Assembly: GCA_029228645.1 (NCBI GenBank)
Contig: JAPTHR010000004.1
Span: 62,001-126,000 of the forward strand
Length of the DNA stretch: 64,000 nt
Direction of reading: 5' to 3'
Origin: Gammaproteobacteria bacterium Milos-ODIII6
GTDB taxonomy: Bacteria > Pseudomonadota > Gammaproteobacteria > Chromatiales > Chromatiaceae
In this document: positions 59,864-64,000 of the stretch, one piece after another
Position numbering within the stretch: the stretch's first letter is position 1
How the letters are laid out: every line of letters begins with the position of its first letter
Program-made: the position numbers and the translations under genes
The notes under the pieces: generated by a model
Database searches by the model: none
What the model was told of the DNA's origin: nothing
Seen by the model: the letters and a program-made list of their open reading frames with translations, nothing else

Positions 59864-60049
59864 ATGACGATCGACCAAAACACTGCAGTATGGGAAATGC
59901 GCCGCAAGGGTCTGCATTCTTTGGCCTACCAGGCCGAGCAGCAATGGGACCACGGCGAGTTCTTCGAATGGAATGACTTTGCGCGGGCGACCCGCGCGCT
60001 GAGGGCGCTGGTGGAGCGTTGCAACCGCCAGGTCCGCAAGCACTGGTAA
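59864..60049 (+). CDS. Unrecognised 61-aa protein
   Basis: A short ORF with GAGGTG eight bases upstream. The product is mostly helical, rich in Trp (four), Arg and Gln, with no Cys except one near the end, no signal and no membrane segment. It lies between two terminators with the REP pair in its 3' region, so it would be a monocistronic unit. No family or function is recognised. The good ribosome binding site and isolation support it as real. Confidence 0.6.
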   Translation: MTIDQNTAVWEMRRKGLHSLAYQAEQQWDHGEFFEWNDFARATRALRALVERCNRQVRKHW

Positions 60050-60052
60050 CCC

Positions 60053-60128
60053 TTCGCGGACAAGGCCGCTCCTGGAATGCCCGGTCGTTTAACCAACCTG
60101 ACTGCGTAGGAGCGAGCTTGCTCGCGAA
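60053..60128. repeat. Inverted pair of REP-like elements
   Basis: An inverted copy at 60053-60074 (TTCGCGG, CAAGGCC, GCTCC) and a direct copy at 60106-60128 (GTAGGAGC, GAGCTTGCTC, GCGAA) separated by 31 bases, a BIME-like arrangement. The direct copy carries the same upstream flank (GTCGTTTAACCAACC-like) as the copies near pilA. Confidence 0.8.
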
Positions 60129-60146
60129 GAGCATCCTCCAAGGCGG

Positions 60147-60183
60147 AAAAAAGGCCCGGGCGATAACCAGCCCGGGCCTTTTT
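60147..60183. terminator. Bidirectional terminator next to tRNA-Met
   Basis: GGCCCGGGC and GCCCGGGCC form a perfect nine-pair stem with an eight-base loop, flanked by A6 and T5. It ends the tRNA gene on the minus strand seven bases past its CCA end and the small-protein unit on the plus strand. Confidence 0.92.
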
Positions 60184-60189
60184 CGTGTG

Positions 60190-60266
60190 TGGTAGCAAGG
60201 GGCAGATTTGAACTGCCGACCCCCGCATTATGAGTGCGGTGCTCTAACCAACTGAGCTACCTTGCC
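60190..60266 (-). tRNA. tRNA-Met (CAT)
   Basis: 77 nt including an encoded CCA. Full cloverleaf: acceptor GGCAAGG with CCTTGCT (one G1-U72 wobble), D arm GCTC/GAGC, anticodon stem CCGCA/TGCGG with loop CTCATAA, T arm GGCAG/CTGCC with loop TTCAAAT. The CAT anticodon also fits tRNA-Ile2 (lysidine), but the D arm and variable loop resemble elongator tRNA-Met. It is not the initiator, which would lack the first acceptor pair and have three G-C pairs in the anticodon stem. Confidence 0.93.
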
Positions 60267-60279
60267 GAAAGGGCGTTGG

Positions 60280-60308
60280 ATTCTGCGATAAGGGAGGATT
60301 CTTGTCAA
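60280..60308 (-). promoter_or_regulatory. Promoter of tRNA-Met
   Basis: A perfect TTGACA, a 17-base spacer and CAGAAT. The predicted start lies about seven bases before the mature tRNA 5' end. Confidence 0.75.
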
Positions 60309-60343
60309 TGCCCGCCGGGCCCTGGACGCCTACCAAGTGGATG

Positions 60344-61435
60344 TCAGACATTGAACCGGAAGTGCATCACATCGCCGTCCTGGAGCACGTAATCCTTGCC
60401 TTCCAGGCGCAGCTTGCCGGCCTCCTTCGCAGCGTGCTCGCCGCCACAGGCGACAAAGTCATCGAAGGAAACCACCTCGGCGCGAATGAAGCCGCGCTGA
60501 AAGTCTGTATGGATCACACCGGCAGCTTCCGGCGCAGTGGCGCCGATGGGCACGGTCCAGGCACGCACCTCCTTCGGACCAGCGGTGAAATAGGTCTGCA
60601 GGCCCAACAGCTTGTAGCCGGCGCGCACCACCCGGTCGAGTCCCGGCTCGTCCAGCCCCATCTCAGCCAGGAATTCGGTTTTCTCTTCGTCGCCAAGCTC
60701 AGCCAGCTCGGCCTCGATCGCGGCACATACCGGGACCACCTCGGCATCCTCGGCGGCGGCCATCTCGCGCAGCGCGTCCAGGTGCGGGTTATCGCTGAAG
60801 CCGTCATCGTTCACATTGGCGATGTAGAGGGTGCGCTTGGCGGTCAGCAGGTGCAGATCACGCAGCTGCTCCAGGTCCTCTTCGTCCAGGCCCATGGCGC
60901 GCACCGGCTGTCCCTGATCCAGATGGGCCTGTACCCGCTCCAGCAGTTCCTTGTGGGCGATCACTTTCTTGTCGTTGGTCTTGGCCTGCTTGACCGCGCG
61001 GGCAAGCGCCTTGTCGACCGTTTCCATGTCCGCCAGGGCCAACTCGGTGTTGATCACCTCGACATCGGCCAGCGGATCCACTCTGCCGGCAACGTGCACG
61101 ATGTCGTCGTTCTCGAAACAGCGCACCACCTGCGCGATCGCATCGGTCTCCCGGATATTGGCGAGGAACTTGTTGCCCAGGCCCTCGCCCTTGGAGGCAC
61201 CCGCCACCAGGCCGGCGATATCCACGAACTGCATGGTCGTGGGCAACACCTGTTTCGGCTTGACGATCTCAGCCAGTTTGTCCAGGCGAGGGTCCGGCAA
61301 AGGAACCACGCCGACATTCGGATCGATGGTGCAGAAAGGGTAGTTCTCGGCCGCGATCGTGGCCTGGGTGAGCGCATTGAACAGGGTCGACTTGCCCACA
61401 TTGGGCAGGCCGACGATACCGCATTTGAATCCCAT
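60344..61435 (-). CDS. ychF: Redox-responsive ATPase YchF (OLA1 family)
   Basis: 363 aa, identical in length to E. coli YchF. P-loop [14 protein letters not shown] near residue 8, switch region [29 protein letters not shown], then a coiled coil and a C-terminal TGS domain. The non-canonical specificity motif makes OLA1 proteins prefer ATP. The start MGFKCGIVG is used instead of an ATG six codons upstream. Confidence 0.96.
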   Translation of the reverse strand: MGFKCGIVGLPNVGKSTLFNALTQATIAAENYPFCTIDPNVGVVPLPDPRLDKLAEIVKPKQVLPTTMQFVDIAGLVAGASKGEGLGNKFLANIRETDAIAQVVRCFENDDIVHVAGRVDPLADVEVINTELALADMETVDKALARAVKQAKTNDKKVIAHKELLERVQAHLDQGQPVRAMGLDEEDLEQLRDLHLLTAKRTLYIANVNDDGFSDNPHLDALREMAAAEDAEVVPVCAAIEAELAELGDEEKTEFLAEMGLDEPGLDRVVRAGYKLLGLQTYFTAGPKEVRAWTVPIGATAPEAAGVIHTDFQRGFIRAEVVSFDDFVACGGEHAAKEAGKLRLEGKDYVLQDGDVMHFRFNV

Positions 61436-61494
61436 GGACTGACTCCGAATCACCGCCGGGGCCGGCGGAAAGCCGCATAGGATAATGTAAAAGC

Positions 61495-62943
61495 CTACTT
61501 GCTGCCGCTATCGCGGTTGTACACGTCCTCGAAGCGGACGATATCGTCCTCGCCCAGGTAGGCGCCAGACTGGACCTCGATGATTTCCAGCGGGACCGCG
61601 CCCGGGTTCTGCAGGCGGTGGCGAGTGCCGATCGGTATGTAGGTGGACTGGTTCTCGGTCAGGAGGAACGTCTTGTCGTCGCAGGTCACGTTCGCGGTAC
61701 CCTTGACCACGATCCAGTGCTCCGCGCGATGGTGGTGCATCTGCAAGGACAGCGACGCGCCGGGTTTGACCATGATCCGCTTGACCTGGAAACGGTGGCC
61801 CTGATCGATTCCCTCGAAGGTACCCCAGGGGCGATGCACGCAGCGATGGAATTCGTTCTCCTGGCGGCCCGCTTTTTCCAGGTGCTCGGTGACGCGCTTG
61901 ACCTCCTGCGCACAGGCCTTGTCCGCCACCAGAATCGCATCCGGCGTCTCGACCACGACCAGATTGTCTATCCCGACCGCCGCCAGCATGCGGCTCTGTG
62001 AGTACAGCAGGTTGCCATGCGACTCCCAGGCGAATACGTCACCATGCACCGCGTTGTTCTGCTCGTCCTGCGCGGACACCGCCCACAGGGCCTCCCAGGC
62101 GCCGATGTCGGACCAGCCGGCATCCAGCGAGACCACGACGCAGGCGTCCCCCTCCTGCGACAGGGGCTCCATGACCGCATAGTCGATCGAGTCGGAGGGG
62201 CTGTTGGCGAATGCCTCGGCATCCACGCGGAAAAAATCGAGATCGTCCTGACCATTGATATAGGCCTCGCGCACCCGCGCGAAAATCCCGGGCGCGAATC
62301 GCTCGATCAGTGTCAGCCAGCGACTCGCGCGCAGCATGAAGATGCCGCTGTTCCACAAATAGCGGCCATCGCGCAGGTAGCCCTCTGCGACCTCGCGATC
62401 CGGCTTTTCCACGAAGGCCTCGAGGCGGGCAGCCTGCGACGAGACCGCCTCGCCCTGGCGGATATAGCCATAGCCGGTTTGCGGGCTGTCGGGCACGATC
62501 CCGAAGGTCACGACCTTGTCCGCGAGCGCCTGCGCCATGCCCTCACGCATAGCTTCCTCGAAGCGTTGCTGGTCGGCGATCACATGGTCCGCGGGCATGA
62601 CCAGCAGGATCGGATCCTCTCCGGAAGCGGTCGCATGCAGCGCCGCGAGGGTGAGCGCCGGGGCGGTATTGCGCCCTACCGGCTCGAGCAGTATTCCCCC
62701 CGCCGGATTGCCGCATTCGAGCAACTGGTCCGCCACCAGGAACCGGTGCGCCTCGTTGGTCACCACCATCGGCGCGGTCACACGGTATTCGGAGAGCCCT
62801 TCGCAACGCCCCGCGGTGGCCTGCAACAGGGTCAACTCGTCGACCAGGGCATGGAATTGTTTTGGGAAGGCCTTGCGTGACAGGGGCCAGAGTCGGGTAC
62901 CGGCACCACCCGAAAGAATCACCGGCTGCAGGACTTCAGTCAT
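61495..62943 (-). CDS. manC: Mannose-1-phosphate guanylyltransferase/mannose-6-phosphate isomerase
   Basis: 482-aa type II bifunctional PMI-GMP (AlgA/ManC/CpsB). The N-terminal nucleotidyltransferase has [13 protein letters not shown] at about 11 and FVEKPDR near 178. The C-terminal cupin has the metal-binding [15 protein letters not shown] near 420. It supplies GDP-mannose for exopolysaccharide, O-antigen or glycoproteins. No other sugar genes are adjacent. Confidence 0.95.
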   Translation of the reverse strand: MTEVLQPVILSGGAGTRLWPLSRKAFPKQFHALVDELTLLQATAGRCEGLSEYRVTAPMVVTNEAHRFLVADQLLECGNPAGGILLEPVGRNTAPALTLAALHATASGEDPILLVMPADHVIADQQRFEEAMREGMAQALADKVVTFGIVPDSPQTGYGYIRQGEAVSSQAARLEAFVEKPDREVAEGYLRDGRYLWNSGIFMLRASRWLTLIERFAPGIFARVREAYINGQDDLDFFRVDAEAFANSPSDSIDYAVMEPLSQEGDACVVVSLDAGWSDIGAWEALWAVSAQDEQNNAVHGDVFAWESHGNLLYSQSRMLAAVGIDNLVVVETPDAILVADKACAQEVKRVTEHLEKAGRQENEFHRCVHRPWGTFEGIDQGHRFQVKRIMVKPGASLSLQMHHHRAEHWIVVKGTANVTCDDKTFLLTENQSTYIPIGTRHRLQNPGAVPLEIIEVQSGAYLGEDDIVRFEDVYNRDSGSK

Positions 62944-62983
62944 GTTGGCTCAATTAACTCCTCGGGGGCCGTGCGGCGACGGC

Positions 62984-63012
62984 ATTAGAACAACGCCACC
63001 ACGGCCGGTCAA
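62984..63012 (-). promoter_or_regulatory. Sigma-70 promoter of manC
   Basis: TTGACC, a 17-base spacer and TCTAAT, predicted leader about 34 bases, with GAGGAG eleven bases before the ATG. It separates manC from the STAS gene upstream. Confidence 0.75.
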
Positions 63013-63061
63013 ACAATCTCGCAATATCGGCCGACAGCCTGATGTTTGCACATTCAGGGCA

Positions 63062-63358
63062 TCAGGCAAGCGCAAAAAGCTTGTCGAAATTGGCGAGCTG
63101 TAGAATCTCGCGTACCTTCTCGTTTCCGTTGCGCAACTCGACCACGCTCCTGGGGCGCGCATGCCCGCGCAGTTGGAGCAGCATTCCCAGGGCAGCACTG
63201 TCCAGAAACTCGGTCGCCGCCAGATCGATCACGAATTGCCGCTCCCCCCGGGGCTCTTCCTGGTAGGCATCGAGAAACTCCCGATGCAGCAGGTAATCGA
63301 ACCGGCCCTGAACCGAGATCGTCACCGTGTCGCCTTGCTGTTGCCTGACAATAGCCAT
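63062..63358 (-). CDS. STAS-domain anti-sigma-factor antagonist-like protein
   Basis: 98 aa, a single STAS domain. The phosphorylatable Ser54 lies in FLDSAALGML, matching the DSxGLG motif of anti-anti-sigma factors. Such proteins relay a kinase or phosphatase signal by partner switching. It begins 37 bases after cheB, so it is probably cotranscribed with it; the partner kinase is not in the window. Confidence 0.88.
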   Translation of the reverse strand: MAIVRQQQGDTVTISVQGRFDYLLHREFLDAYQEEPRGERQFVIDLAATEFLDSAALGMLLQLRGHARPRSVVELRNGNEKVREILQLANFDKLFALA

Positions 63359-63395
63359 TTCCCGTTCAACCCCTGGAACTGGATCTCACCTGCGG

Positions 63396-64000
63396 TTAAC
63401 GGCCGCACTGAGCCGATGTTGATCCCGGCGCGACGATGATTTCCTCGAGGCGCGCCCCGATGCGCGCGAGCGCAAGCACCTCGTCGGCAAATCCACGCTT
63501 GACCACTTCACCGGGCATGCCCCAGACCACGCTGGACTTCTCGTCCTGGGCGATGACCGTGCCGCCAGCCGCCCGCAGTTCTCCCATGCCTTCGGCACCA
63601 TCGCTCCCCATACCGGTGAGGATGACCCCAATGCTGTTGCCGCCGGCGCTCTGGACCAGCGAGCGCAGCATGACGTCCACCGAGGGCTTGTGACGGTTTA
63701 CCGGTGCGCCATCGTTGAGGCGGCACTGGTAGCGACTCCCACTGCGATCCACCAGCAAATGACGGTCGCCCGGGGCGATATAGACATGCCCGGGCAGGAT
63801 GGTCTGACCGTCGTCTGCCTGGCTCACGCGCAGCGCGGTAATGCCATCCACCCGCCTGGCAAAGGACTGACTGAATGCGGCCGGGATATGCTGGGACACC
63901 ACAATCGCTGCCGGCAGATCGCCCGGCAACTCCGCCAGGACTTCCTTGATTGCCTCGGTACCCCCGGTCGAGGCGCCGATAGCGATGATCGGAAAGGCCG
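63396..64000 (-). CDS. cheB: Chemotaxis protein-glutamate methylesterase CheB (C-terminal part)
   Basis: The frame is open to the right edge, so the receiver domain is outside the window. Visible are the methylesterase domain motifs: catalytic Ser in AIGASTGGTEA at 63960-63990, His in SQHIPAAF and Asp in TGMGSDGAEGM. CheB demethylates and deamidates chemoreceptors. It may belong to a flagellar or to a pilus (Chp) chemosensory cluster; the STAS neighbour does not decide. Confidence 0.93.
   Translation of the reverse strand, partial: AFPIIAIGASTGGTEAIKEVLAELPGDLPAAIVVSQHIPAAFSQSFARRVDGITALRVSQADDGQTILPGHVYIAPGDRHLLVDRSGSRYQCRLNDGAPVNRHKPSVDVMLRSLVQSAGGNSIGVILTGMGSDGAEGMGELRAAGGTVIAQDEKSSVVWGMPGEVVKRGFADEVLALARIGARLEEIIVAPGSTSAQCGR

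Noticed and set aside
60190-60266. tRNA considered as tRNA-Ile2 (CAT, lysidine-modified)
   Set aside because: The D arm and variable loop resemble elongator tRNA-Met more closely; not fully excluded without a profile search for tilS-recognised features.

Overview
The window comes from a GC-rich gammaproteobacterium. The gene order matches the Chromatiales/Pseudomonas-like arrangement: pilBCD-coaE-zapD-yacG-mutT-argJ-secA, then lpxC-ftsZ-A-Q and the whole dcw cluster, then rnpB-rsmI and lpoA-yraN-diaA-dolP. A phosphoribulokinase of the Calvin-cycle type suggests an autotroph such as a sulfur oxidiser. RuBisCO is not in the window, so that remains an inference. I see no prophage, insertion sequence, integron or CRISPR array; this is core chromosome.

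Layout. 1-3.9 kb (minus): rluD-pgeF-gcvR-def, then clpB (cut by the window edge) behind its own heat-shock promoter. 4.0-4.8 kb (plus): bamD. 4.8-8.9 kb (minus): sucC-sucD-nadE and glnB (PII). 9.0-18.9 kb (plus): a type IV pilus region with pilS-pilR, a REP-rich regulatory region with a sigma-54 promoter and a perfect palindrome, pilA, a GT-C-like membrane protein, then pilB-pilC-pilD. 18.9-20.5 kb (plus): coaE, zapD, yacG. 20.6-27.0 kb (minus): a small membrane protein, a MutT/ThiE-like fusion, argJ, secA and an M23 peptidase; dciA (plus) lies opposite. 27.5-46.3 kb (minus): the division and cell wall (dcw) cluster from mraZ to lpxC, with almost every junction overlapping by a few bases. 46.5-47.8 kb (minus): rnpB and rsmI. 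47.8-52.8 kb (plus): lpoA-yraN-diaA-dolP and a GlcD-like oxidase. 52.9-53.8 kb: prk; 53.9-55.8 kb (minus): dxs. 55.9-59.7 kb (plus): a SpoU methyltransferase and an olsB-olsA-oxidoreductase-methyltransferase operon. 59.8-60.3 kb: a small orphan ORF, a REP pair and tRNA-Met. 60.3-64.0 kb (minus): ychF, manC, a STAS protein and cheB (cut by the window edge).

How it works together. PilS/PilR with sigma-54 should drive pilA. PilD processes pilin, PilB powers assembly and PilC forms the inner-membrane platform. The dcw cluster makes the peptidoglycan precursor (MurB-F, MraY, MurG, Ddl) and the divisome (FtsL, I, W, Q, A, Z), probably autoregulated by MraZ at a clear promoter-operator. LpoA, DolP, BamD, LpxC, SecA and the M23 peptidase add envelope functions.

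The points most worth a second look are: a 56-codon ORF fitted exactly between murC and murB; the palindrome and sigma-54 promoter of pilA; the terminator that contains the only plausible ribosome binding site of the GT-C-like gene; the REP-like family at two loci; an unrecognised 61-aa protein beside tRNA-Met; the olsBA operon; and the linkage of nadE with glnB. Several genes use TTG or GTG starts (sucC, nadE, olsA, the GlcD-like gene, coaE, zapD, mraZ, rsmI).
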